Assembly: GCA_002914805.1 (NCBI GenBank)
Contig: JXTB01000483.1
Location: 143,639 to 207,638 of the forward strand
Length of the DNA: 64,000 bases
DNA from: Parasponia andersonii
Taxonomy: Eukaryota > Streptophyta > Magnoliopsida > Rosales > Cannabaceae
Reading direction: 5' to 3'
In this document: in pieces, positions 24,941 through 35,312 of the stretch
How positions within the stretch are numbered: position 1 is the first letter of the stretch
How the letters are laid out: each line of letters begins with the position of its first letter
The notes under the pieces: generated by a model
Databases searched by the model: none
Seen by the model: the letters and a program-made list of their open reading frames with translations, nothing else
Told to the model about the DNA's origin: nothing
Translations under genes and position numbers: made by a program

Positions 24941-27900
24941 TTTTCCTACTTAAAGACTTGATTTTAATCATGTCTTCACACTTGATAATTCTCTTTTTTC
25001 TTCGCTTGTTAATTTTTCATGCTGCTTATGTATCTGCTAGGCCATATGAGGATCTACACCACTAGAACTTGTCAGTGTTGATTTGTTTGGTTAAGGCATC
25101 TGCTAGGTTCTCCTTGGTATGTATCTTCAACATATCTACACTTCTATCTTCTACTACTTATCGAATAAAGTGAAATTAAACATCTATCTACTTTATCTTG
25201 GAATGAAAGGCTGGATTTTTTGTAATGTATAAGGCACTCTAACTGTCACAAAATAGAGAAATCTTTTCTTGTTTGTGACTGAGGTCCTCCAGTAACCTTT
25301 GAACCTATATAGTCTCTATGCAAGCTTGTGTAGCCGCCATGTATTCTACTTATATTATAGATAAAGTCACAATAGTTTACTGTATCAAAATCCAGCTTAT
25401 AGCTCTTTTTGCAAGAGTAAATACATAGCATGTAGTATATTTTCGTTTGCCAAGATCACCCGTAAAGTCTGAATCAATATATCCTCTGATAGTAAATTCT
25501 GATCTTTCGTAACATAATACAGCCTCTGAGGTTCCTTTGATGTACTTTAGAATCCTCTTCACAATATTCCAATGCTCTCCACTAAGATTCACCATTATTA
25601 ATTACTACTCTCACAGCTTATGCAATGTCTGGTCTTATACATATCATAGCGAATATTAGGCTTTCCACCTCTCTGCATATGGTACAAGAGATATCTCTAT
25701 CCTCTTTACTTCATTGTTGGGACACATCTCAGAAGATAACTTGAAGTTAACAGGAAGTGGGGTAGAAATTATCTTACAATCTTGAATATTGAAGCGTCGT
25801 AAGATTTTCTTCAAATAATTCTTCTGAAAGAGCTAAATCTTTCTGTTACCTCTATCTCAGTGAATTTGTATCCCTAGAATCTTGCTTGTTGGTCCCAAGT
25901 CCTTCATATCAAATTCTCTAGCCAACTGTGCCTTCAATTCTTGGACTCGACCTTTATTGGGCCTGTAACTAACATGTAGTCCACGTACAACAATAAGATA
26001 ATGAAATCATTATCTCTATCAAACATCCTAAAGTATATGTAGTGGTCTGAACTGAGATTGTTGTACCCAAGGCTTATGATAAAGGAATCAAATCTCTTAT
26101 ACCAATACCTCAACTCCTGTTTGAGACCATATAGAGATTTTTTGAATCTGCAAACCAAGTTCTCTTTGTATGTTTCAGCAAAACCTTTTGGTTGAAGCAT
26201 ATAAATTTCTACTTCAAGTTCTCCATGAAGAAAAGCAGTTTTTACATCTAGCTACTCTAGATATAGGTCAAACGTAGTACATATTGTTAGAACCCCTCTA
26301 ACTGTTGTGAGTCGAATCACAAATAAAAATATCTCGTTGAAATCAATATCTTCTTTTTGAGTATATCCTTTTACCACTAATCTTGCACGATAAAGCTCCA
26401 CTTGATCGTTATTATCTCTCTTGATATTGTAGACCCATTTGTTGCCAATGGCCTTCCTTCCTTATGGTAGTGAAATATTATCCCGTATCTTATTTTTGTG
26501 AAGCGATTCAATCTCATCTTACATTGCTGTCATCCATAGGGATACATCCAAGCTTTTCATTGTCTCATAGAAAGTTGTTGGCTCTCTATCCTCTGTTAAA
26601 AGACAGTATGCAATGTTACTTTCAGTAACATAATTTGAATACCATGTTGGTGGTCTTCTCTCATGAGTTAACCGATGGATTTTAGAAGCCTCTTCCTCGA
26701 CTGGTTCTTCTACTTCGTGCTTTGGTGCTGCTTTAGAAGAATCTGAATCTTCAGCATTCTTTTCTACCTAAATTGTAGTAGTTTTGGTCTGCTATCGTCT
26801 CCTATCTCTTGTAGTTTATTCTCTACAAATATCATATCTCTACTAATGACAACCTCATGAGCAATGGGATCCCATAAGCAATACCCCTTAACTCCATCAG
26901 TATATCCCAAGAATACACTTTCTGGATTTTAAATCTAGTTTTGTGATTTCTTGAGTATTGTACATTACATATACAGGACTTCCAAACATATGTAAACGAG
27001 AATAATCAGTTGGCTTAACATTCCATGTCTCTATCAGTATTTTCAGATCAATTGTTATTGATGGAGACCAATAGATCACATAATAGACGATTTTAACTGC
27101 TTCTTGCCAGAATGTCTTGGGTAGACCTATAACTCTCAACACTACCCTTGTCCTTCCAACAAGTTTTGTTCATCTGCTCTACCACTCTATTTTGTTGAGG
27201 AGTGTATACCATTGTGAATTGCCTCTTGATACCTTCTTGTTGACAGAAGTCATCAAATTCATTGCTTGTATATTTTCCTCCATTAAACACTTGATCTTTT
27301 CTCCAGATTTAAGCTCTACCCGCGCTTTGAATATTTTAAAGACTAAAAACACATTTGCCATCCTCTTGATGGGATGCACCCAACATCTCTTGGAGTGATC
27401 ATCAATGAAAGTTATAAAGTATCTAGCTCCTCCTAAGGATGTCACTGGTGCTTGCCAAATATTAGAGTGAATCAAGTCTAGAACCTTTTGACTTCTATAA
27501 CTAGATATGTTAAACTTTAATCTATGTTGCTTGCTTGTGACACAATGCTCACAAAAAAATAAAGATATCTTTGTGAAATTAAGAAGTAACCTCTGTTCAG
27601 AGAGAATCTTCAAGACTCGTTCCGACATATGTCGAGAATACGATGCCACATCATTGTTGATTCTTCTCTAGAATTTGTTGAAGCAACCGATGCCTCCATT
27701 TCTACCAGTTTATCTCCTCTAAGCATGTACAAATTCACTGTGATTTTCTCTGTCTTTATTACTACAAGCACACTCTTCATGATCTTCACGATCCCATTCT
27801 CGACAAGAGTTTTACAACCAAGATTTTCTAATTATCCTAAAGACAATAGATTCTTCTTCAGGCCCTTTACATGTCACACCTTTTGAATAATACGAATAAT

Positions 27901-28879
27901 GTCATCATATATTTTCATCTTAATAATGCCAATTTTAGTGATCTCTAAGGCATGATCGTTATCTATGAACACAGATCCTCCAAAGACAAGTTCATATTTG
28001 TGAAACCACTCTTTGTGAGAAGTCATACGCTATGTTGCTCTCGTATCTACTAACCAAACATCAGTGAGCTGCTTTCTATTCTTAGAAACTGTTGTTGCTT
28101 CGCTGTACAGGATTTCTCCATCATCTAAAGTACTTGCAATATTTCTATGAGTATTTAATGACTCATTGTCAAAGCCTCTGCCTGTTGTGAACTTGTCAAT
28201 CTGTCTTCCTTGTTCTTACGCCGATTTTCTTCTTCAAGAACAACAGTTGTAAGATCGTTAAAAACTAGAGTTATGGTATTGCTGGTAACATTTATGATGA
28301 GTTGATCATACGAATTAGGTAAACTTTGAAGTAAAATTTCTACACCTTCATTGTCCTCTATTTTATATTCCATTGTTGTGAGCTACAAAAATAGAGTGTT
28401 GAGGGTGTTAATATGGTTGGTCACCGTTATTGATTTTGTCATTCGAAGGGTGTTTAGCCTTCTATTCAAGAAAATTTTGTTGTGAAGTGACTTTGTCTGA
28501 TACAACTTTGTCAGCATATTACATATCTCCTTAGCTTACTTCTTCTTTTCAGTGCTCGACAGAACTCTATTTTACTAGCGCCAGATGTAAGTTAGTGACA
28601 ACATTGCTATCCATCTCATTTCACTTTTTATCATTAGTAATCTCAATAGGCCTTTCCCCAATTGCTTCTAGGTAATTATCTTTTCTCAAGATTTCTTTTA
28701 TCTTCATTTTCCACTGAGAGAAATTGCTCACATTGAACTTCTCAATTTCGAATTTTGCTGCCATTTTTGTTCACCACGATTTGTTCAGTTACCACCATTC
28801 CACTGTATATGAATAGTACCGTATACGTGAATAAAATTGTATACGTAAACAGTACTCTAACTAATGGCTCTGATATCAC

Positions 28880-29377
28880 TATTAGGAAATCGACTCTGTG
28901 AAAGCGACAACACACAGCTAAAATACAAGTTGAGAAAATTTGGGTAAAATAAAAAAGATAAGGCTGTGAGAATTTAAAATAGTTCACTCAATTTATGCTA
29001 CATACACAGATAAGGCTATGAGAATTGCACTATGAAAAGGAGATTATAACTCATTTCTCTCTAAATACAATGAGAGAACAAAAGAACTTCTCTCTCTTGA
29101 AATGGGAGAAAACGCTCTCTAAACAATTTAGGAGAAAATAAGTGAGATACTAAGAGGAATTCTTAGACTTGAATTCTCTCTTAAGGAGAGAAAGAAATGT
29201 TTAAAATAGGATAAAGATTGAGGAGAAAGAGAGTGGAATTTATAGGCGAACCCCTCACCCTCCTCTGCTCCATTCTTCCTTTCTCTTTTTATTTTTTTAT
29301 TTTTTTATTTTTTATTTTTTAATTGAAGAAGGGCGGCACCGATTGCGGCTTCAATTGCAATCTTTGACTCTTCAACA
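28880..29377 (-). repeat. 5' LTR of the minus-strand copia element
   Basis: 498 bp, same ends as the partner LTR at 24396-24940, next to the primer binding site. The target duplication gagtc follows at 29378. Confidence 0.9.
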
Positions 29378-29829
29378 GAGTCCATATGGAATCTCCCCTA
29401 TTTCAACTTGGCAAAAAGTGGAGTATTGATGCCCCATCTCAACAGACCAAAATATTGTCCTCGAAGTCATTTGGAAAGTAAATCTTAAAGGATTTTACTG
29501 GGTCAGAATGGCATTTATTCATGGCATTAAAATAGTCATTTCATTTCGACTGTTTTTGGTGGCTGGACTATCACTTGCTAGTTGCTACTTCATAAATGTT
29601 TCCATATCTGCATGAGCGTTTCTGGCTAGCAATAGAAAATAGAACTATCCCAAGTAGAATATTGATTTGGTAATAAGAATGTTGCTATCTAAGCCCATTT
29701 CCTATTGGAAAATGACTATTTTGAAGCATAAGTGGTGAGAATTCGTTTTCTGATTATGGTTTGTGTTAATCTCATGGGCCACTCAAATTGTTTGCAAAAG
29801 TATCCCTTTGGTCCCCAAATTTTTGTTTA

Positions 29830-31000
29830 TGCTGAGTTATTTTTTGTGCTTATTTGTTTCAAGCCCTAGTTGCCTAGTTGACTTTTTATAATTTATCATC
29901 CGTTAAACAATTAACTCATATCGGCATTATGCTTAGAATGGGAATTCTATGTTCTAGTGGCTATAACGCATGGTGGAAATGTTTGCAGAATTTGTACATT
30001 CTCCAAAGATTTGAGTGCTTTGGTGGCGAGTCTTCAACGAGGCCATCCCAACCCTTGCGAATCAGTCTTTTTAAGTGTAAAATCCAGCTCATCCATTGAG
30101 TTTAAAGTGTGGTCTGGAGAAGCGCCGCAATTTGCATGCTTTGGTTTCATGTAGGGAGGTCCGTGGCATTTGGAATGTAACACAGTTTTGGTTGTCACTT
30201 GAGATTTCTTTTCGAAAAAACTATGGCTAAAGCTATTCTTAATATATTGAAGGAGCGCATTGAAGCTTTTTGCATTATCTTGCTTGTTTGGTTTGAGCGT
30301 AACGAGCTAATTCATGGTGGCTTATTCCGAATTATGCATCCAATTTCCTCCAGGAGATTTGAGCTAATTCTAGTGGCTTATTCCAACTTCTTCACACAGC
30401 CTAGTGATTGATTTAACGCTATGAGAAAGCCACTCTCCCTTTAAGGGTTCTTCCACATTAAAGTTGTTTGAATTGAAATTCAACTTCGATGCGCCTCTTA
30501 AATAGAGTCGAGACTTTATAGACGTCGGTGGTATGTTTCGAACCAAATGATGGTTTGGTGATGGGTGCTTGTTCCTAGCGGATTATGGGATGTTTTCTCA
30601 ACTGAGATTGTTGAACTCGTGGCCATTTGTGAAGGGTTATCGCTTCATGTACATCTTGTAGAGAACGATTCTCAAAATGGTTGAGTAGCTATGATGAATT
30701 TAAAGATGGTCATACACCGCAATATCTCTTCTCGAAATGCTATCATGGGCATACTAATGTGATCTCTGATGAGTTTTCCGCAACTTATCCTGAGGGTGAC
30801 AACTTTCGGCACCATCAGTGAGGTTCTTTACAATGAAGTGACCTATGAAGGTTTGATGAATCGTCCTGCAAAAATAAAAATTTTGAAGCTGTCAACAATC
30901 AATTTGGTTTCAAGAAAATTGTGCCTTATCCTTAAACCTCTTGTCATGAGAAAATTTGTTCAAGAAAATCTACAAAAGAAAGGGGGGAAAAAAAATTAAA
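29830..31000 (+). mobile_element. LINE-like fragment: zf-RVT and RNase H remains
   Basis: Several frames in turn resemble the tail of plant L1-type LINE polyproteins. A piece near 30199-30410 reads like the zf-RVT region (WFERNELIHGG), and pieces near 30470-30700 resemble the RVT_3 RNase H domain (VELVAICEGLSL type text). Frames are interrupted by several stops and shifts. Its left edge coincides with the end of the duplicated peptidase flank. No target duplication was found. Confidence 0.55.
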
Positions 31001-31229
31001 AATGGAGATATCCGCAAGTTTGTCATGGTCAAAATGTTCACAAGAACGATAGATGTCACGCGGAGAAGTTCAAAGATTCAGTGAAATAAGAAGAAATGAA
31101 TAAGAAGGAGCAATGCCTATCTACGAATCTTTCATTGGACGACACAGTTTTCATTTTAATTGTCGAAAACTACATTGAAGACACTCCAATCGAGGAAGGG
31201 ACAATTTAAATCGATTCCGATGATCAATT

Positions 31230-31790
31230 TTGCTTTTTCTTTTTTTTTTTTTTTTATTTTATTTATTTTGAGTAAAGGTTTCTGTCAATAATTAGGAGAA
31301 TTTAATACAATAACAGAAGAGATTGGAGGCAGAATTTTCTCTGACCAAATACATTCATTATCTACTCCTAGAGCATATTTAGCTAGATCATGAGCCGTTT
31401 TGTTAGCAAAGCGGTAAACATGATTAACCTTAATACTTGAAAAAAAAAAAAAAAAGACAATGAAAAAGACTGATCCTGAAGAAGGTCCACAAAGACAGAA
31501 CGAAACTGTCTATGATTATTTAAACTATTAACTACAAACAGAGCATCAGACTCCACAACTTGAATAGGCAGATCCAAGTTCTTAGCCCAATGAAGACTGT
31601 GGCATAAAGCTTCGGCTTCCATATCCTTATTAGTAGAGAATGTAGCGGTAAACTTCTTGGATAGTGCTGCCATTACTCGTCCAGTAGAGTCTCGTACAAT
31701 AGCTCCCATACCCAGACAAGGACTATTTGGCAATACAGAGGCCACTACATTCAATTTAAGGTAGTTCGAATGTTTTATCTGTTCTTAATG
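31230..31790 (-). mobile_element. LINE 3' end with RNase H domain and poly(A) tail
   Basis: The minus strand encodes an RVT_3-type RNase H: GMGAIVRDSTGRVMAAL, then MEAEAL and VESDAL with the expected acidic residues, and after a poly(A)-rich interruption AHDLAKYAL. A stop is followed by a short 3' UTR and an A tail (T run at about 31233-31256 on +). The 5' end is truncated near 31760-31790. It could also be a domesticated RVT_3 gene piece, but the tail favours a LINE. No target duplication recognised. Confidence 0.7.
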
Positions 31791-32889
31791 ATTGGAAGCA
31801 TTTTTTTTTTTTTAATATCGGGTTGGCGTTTATCATTTCACTTGAGGAGAACAAATGTTTGGCAACGATTTGTAATTAGAATGGTGAATACACTAACCGA
31901 CTTCGTAATATTTAGTGCGACGGACAAAGTACAAGTTATAGAACTACATCCACTAAATAAAACGGCAAGGAGAAAACGCCAATAATCATTTTTTATTTAA
32001 AAAAAAAAAAAAAAAGGGTGAAACACTGATACAAAACAATGACACAAATTTATGTCGTTTCCGAATTTATTTTCTTCAGGGGCCAAGAGAGAGAGAGAAT
32101 AAATTTGAAAAACGACATAAACGTGGTAAATACGACAAGAATAGCACAAAAAAGGGAAAATGAAGTATAGAGAAGTGGTACCATCTCTAGAATTTACTTG
32201 AGAGAGATGGTACATAACGATCAAAAAAAATTGTCCTTTTTTGGAAGGAAAAAATTTGTTTTTTTTAAGAAAATAGAATTTTCCTGATTATAATTCATAA
32301 CTTAAGAAGTTTTGCCAACATTTGGTGAGACAAACAATTTTCGTTGATCCTCACCATACAAATATTGTCAAAGAAAAACTGTATGAGCATAAATGTGCAC
32401 GAGGCTATACGTAAAGGATCATAAAGAAATGGAATGATATTAATCACCAATCGAGTTCACATCTTCGCAAAAGTTGGATCTCCACAACTTTATTCCATCG
32501 ATCATGTACTTTTGCTTTGTTTTCGCGCAACGAATAATTTTGTGCGTTTTGAGTGTCTTTAAAGGCGATAAATATCAGAATTGCTAGGAAGTAGGAACAT
32601 ACATTAAGAAGAAAAATCTAGTATATATGATGATGGAAAAAAAAAAAAACATGACACGAAAGCAAAACAACAAAGAGTAAAAGAACGATTAAAGTATATG
32701 AAGGTGAAATTGTTCATGAATCACTAGATATTAACAAGATCCAATATATAAGAGTTAATAACAAATTGAAAATAATGCCTGTATATATAAATATATATAT
32801 ATATATGTATATCCTTTTCTATTAAAAAAATTACATGCATATTCTTGTTGGTATTATATATTGTATATATGTCTGTAATATTTTTCTTT
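31791..32889. other. intergenic region with hairpin, no gene seen
   Basis: Apart from the inverted repeat at 32046-32123 and homopolymer and (AT)n runs (32790-32812), no coding signal was recognised. An open frame at 31770-31985 (+) has no known similarity. Confidence 0.45.
32046..32123. repeat. inverted repeat, arms about 26 bp, loop about 25 bp
   Basis: caaatttatgtcgtttccga near 32044-32071 pairs with the reverse complement of aataaatttgaaaaacgaca at 32098-32123; the loop contains a GA run. It could fold as a hairpin in RNA or be the core of a small fold-back element. Confidence 0.7.
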
Positions 32890-33177
32890 TCAAGCGACAC
32901 GATAAAGGATGAACTCGGTGGTTTCGTATCCCTCAGAAGCCACCTTGGCACCACAGGTGATGCTGACCTTTGGATTTGTCTCTGAAGCATGTGTGGTGTC
33001 GCCGCCTTGCCCGGCGGCCTTTAGAGTGCTATAGAGGTGGTGATAGTGGTCATGATCCTGATCATCAGGGGTACCAGAGGGAGGATGGTAGTACATGCGT
33101 CCGGTTTGAGGACAGTGAGAGTGAAATCTTGCAGCTATTCTCACCCCTGCATCCAATAATTCCACAAACTTCCCCAT
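32890..33177 (-). CDS. small conserved plant protein of unknown function
   Basis: A single exon of 95 aa starting [20 protein letters not shown] and containing [12 protein letters not shown]. It has no signal peptide or membrane segment. The N-terminal third, with HSHCPQT, looks like a conserved core; the middle is rich in Asp, His and Tyr; the end ([10 protein letters not shown]) is again ordered. From memory this resembles short unnamed plant proteins, and in Arabidopsis a small hypothetical gene sits between the STELLO and M16 genes, as here. A TATA box at 33359-33364 supports the orientation. No function is known to me. Confidence 0.75.
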   Translation of the reverse strand: MGKFVELLDAGVRIAARFHSHCPQTGRMYYHPPSGTPDDQDHDHYHHLYSTLKAAGQGGDTTHASETNPKVSITCGAKVASEGYETTEFILYRVA

Positions 33178-33358
33178 ATGATCTTATAATTCTCCTCGGC
33201 TATGCTTAATCTCTCTCTTTCTATGCATGTATATACGTATATAGTTTATGCAAATATAATTAATGTTATGTAGAAGAGAGAAACAGGGGAAATGGAACCT
33301 TTAATGAAAGTTGGGAGCTGCTTTGTGGTGAAGCAACTGGTACCGAGGGAGGCTGCTT

Positions 33359-33364
33359 TTTATA
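33359..33364 (-). promoter_or_regulatory. TATA box of the small conserved gene
   Basis: On the minus strand gatTATAAAAag lies about 185 bases before the ATG at 33177. A start near 33330 would give a leader of about 150 bases. No other TATA-like site is better placed. Confidence 0.45.
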
Positions 33365-33523
33365 ATCTCCCTCTACATTTCTTGCCCTTTGAGTTGACTT
33401 TATTATTGCGTTTTAATTTGTCGTGCAACTGGACATTGTTTATATACTTAGTAACTTAATTTGCTTTTACCCGCTTACAATGCGTGTGTGTATATATATA
33501 TGGGATAATATAAATAACCAATA

Positions 33524-33546
33524 AATATATATATATATATATATAT
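33524..33546. repeat. (AT)n microsatellite
   Basis: An uninterrupted AT dinucleotide run. Confidence 0.95.
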
Positions 33547-33760
33547 CATTGAAGGAAAGGGTAGGATACAGTTGCTTTAATGACCGGTCCGTTTCACAAT
33601 TTAGCTAACGAAGAACACATTTATCTATTGCTATATTGGATAAATATATTTAGTGTTAACTAAATTGTGTATTTGAGAACCAATCCTCAGGATTTAGTTA
33701 ATACATAACACGCTTATCCAATGCCACAGCACATAGGGGGACTACGTCCAAAGCCTTAAA

Positions 33761-33763
<3 letters not shown>

Positions 33764-33810
<47 letters not shown>
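33764..33810. repeat. (AT)n microsatellite, 47 bp
   Basis: An uninterrupted AT run, likely highly variable in length between individuals. Confidence 0.95.
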
Positions 33811-33813
<3 letters not shown>

Positions 33814-35312
33814 GATACTAGTTGTAGATATTTTATTTTTCTACTTATCTATAAATATTGTTTTTTTTAATTAAAACTAGCACACATATTTTTTTACGAT
33901 AAAAAATGAAAAGATAAAATATTTAATAATGTGTATATTTGTTTTAACTATTCAAATTTTTAAATATTAAATCATGATCAAATAGATAAAAAAATATCTA
34001 TCAATAACTAAAAAAATATCTATTAAATTAGAATATATATATTATTAATTAAAACCATCCAACAATATTCTAAGATGAAAAAATGTTTGGTACGGAGGAA
34101 AAGGGCGGCTAACTTGTGACCAAATTATTAAAGAATTTTCTTACCTTCTCAATAAACAATTAATTGTTACCCAGAAAATTAGGTGATTTTCATATTTTAT
34201 GACTAAGTAATCAAGATACATGATTTGTTGCGTGCATAAAATTCTTCCACTCTTTTTAAAATTTTTGACAGTACTTTTTCTAATTGGCATTTGCAAATTA
34301 ATTACAAGTTGAAAGCTACCCGAACGCGCCAAGTTCGAGTTGGCAAGTCTACGGTGCTTTAAAATAATCTTCACGGCCATTCGTAAGTCAATTCCAAACC
34401 CTGTTGGTGCTCATTTGATAAGCTGTCTATCATGCTGTATCCCCATCTTTTCCCCAAAAAATTTGGCTTGGTGCAAGCAAAGTTTATAAACAAACAATAA
34501 ACAAATACATAAATGTAGCAAAATAAATTTTCAATCATTGTCACTTTCCATAAAGAATGGCAAAAAAGAGAATATAACATTTTATATGGGGACAAAAAAA
34601 AAAGACAATGGTTCGAGGATTTCCTTGAAGCAATTTGTTTGGTCCAAAGGTCGCTTGCCATAGTCGTCCTAGGTTTTTGGTTTCGCAGAAACCTTTAATA
34701 TTGGCCATTCAGAAATACAAATAGCCACCCCCTTTTCATCCGTTATAGAGTCAATTATTTCACTTACAAATACTAAGTGAATCAAAACCCTGCTAATTGA
34801 CTCCAATCGCGTTAAGTTGTATTCAATATTAGTTTTTCATTTTTTTTTTTTTGGTAGAGTATTCAATATTAGTTAATTAGACCTTTAGTTACGACAACGT
34901 GCGAAAAAGATTTATCATCTAAAACCTAAAAAGCCTTCGATAGTTATGCTTTACTTGAGAGCATAATTACTTCAACTTTACATAAAGCTTTCTGTGTATG
35001 CAGTAAAATGATTAAAGGCTGAAATCTTGAAGTAGAGTGCTACCAATTGTAAGATACTAAATTTCTGAAACTCCTATAACAATAGACTGACAAAGCGTCC
35101 AAGTTGCTCCTGGCCAATTTACATCTTTGAATATGTGATATATGTGCAAAGAAAAGTAGGCTATCCTCTGTAAGCCTCAGTCTTATATTTATAGAAATTA
35201 ATCAAATTAATTTGGTTTGTTCTACTTACTATATTCACTTTTAGCTCTCCCAACCTGTGGGATTGATGAAACTCGATCTTTGCTCAATGACCTTTACTTA
35301 GTCTGGTCATCT
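33811..35312. other. AT-rich intergenic region, no gene seen
   Basis: Several short open frames exist (for example 34371-34661 on -), but none has composition or similarity suggesting a gene. The stretch separates the small conserved gene from the 3' end of the serine-rich gene. Confidence 0.45.

Larger units (their letters stand above)
24396..29377 (-). mobile_element. Ty1/copia retrotransposon with both LTRs, fossil
   Basis: Both LTRs are present in the same orientation (24396-24940 and 28880-29377), and the element is flanked by the 5-bp target duplication gagtc at 24391-24395 and 29378-29382. On the minus strand the parts run gag (about 28740-28150), integrase (about 27650-26900), reverse transcriptase (about 26400-25930) and RNase H (about 25600-25240), the copia order. 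A primer binding site resembling the initiator-Met tRNA type (TGATATCAGAGC) lies at 28868-28879. It is broken by many changes. The LTRs agree at roughly four in five positions by eye, so it is an old insertion. Confidence 0.92.
22180..29825 (+). pseudogene. partial duplicate of the M16 peptidase gene (exons 20-26 and 3' flank)
   Basis: Sequence from about 22180 follows the parent from about 9045 (intron 19) through the stop and 3' flank to about 11695, with introns kept, so this is a DNA-level copy, not a retrocopy. Exon 20' (22339-22540) and exon 21' (22639-22847) keep the parent lengths of 202 and 209. It is dead: an in-frame TAA at 22767-22769, loss of the exon 21 donor GT (now GA at 22848), a TGA at 23111-23113, a 4-base deletion in exon 22', and a TAG in exon 25' near 23844. 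There is no 5' part and no zinc motif. A copia element splits its 3' flank at 24396-29377. Confidence 0.92.

Noticed and set aside
31770-31985. 71-codon open frame (+) after the LINE fragment
   Set aside because: No recognisable similarity, poor start context, lies in repeat-rich DNA; likely chance.
33811-34040. third copy of the MITE-like family of 38800 and 48294
   Set aside because: Only short AT-rich words are shared; the diagnostic gcgttggat block is missing.
34371-34661. 96-codon open frame (-)
   Set aside because: AT-rich composition without domain-like pattern, no promoter signals or splice partners.
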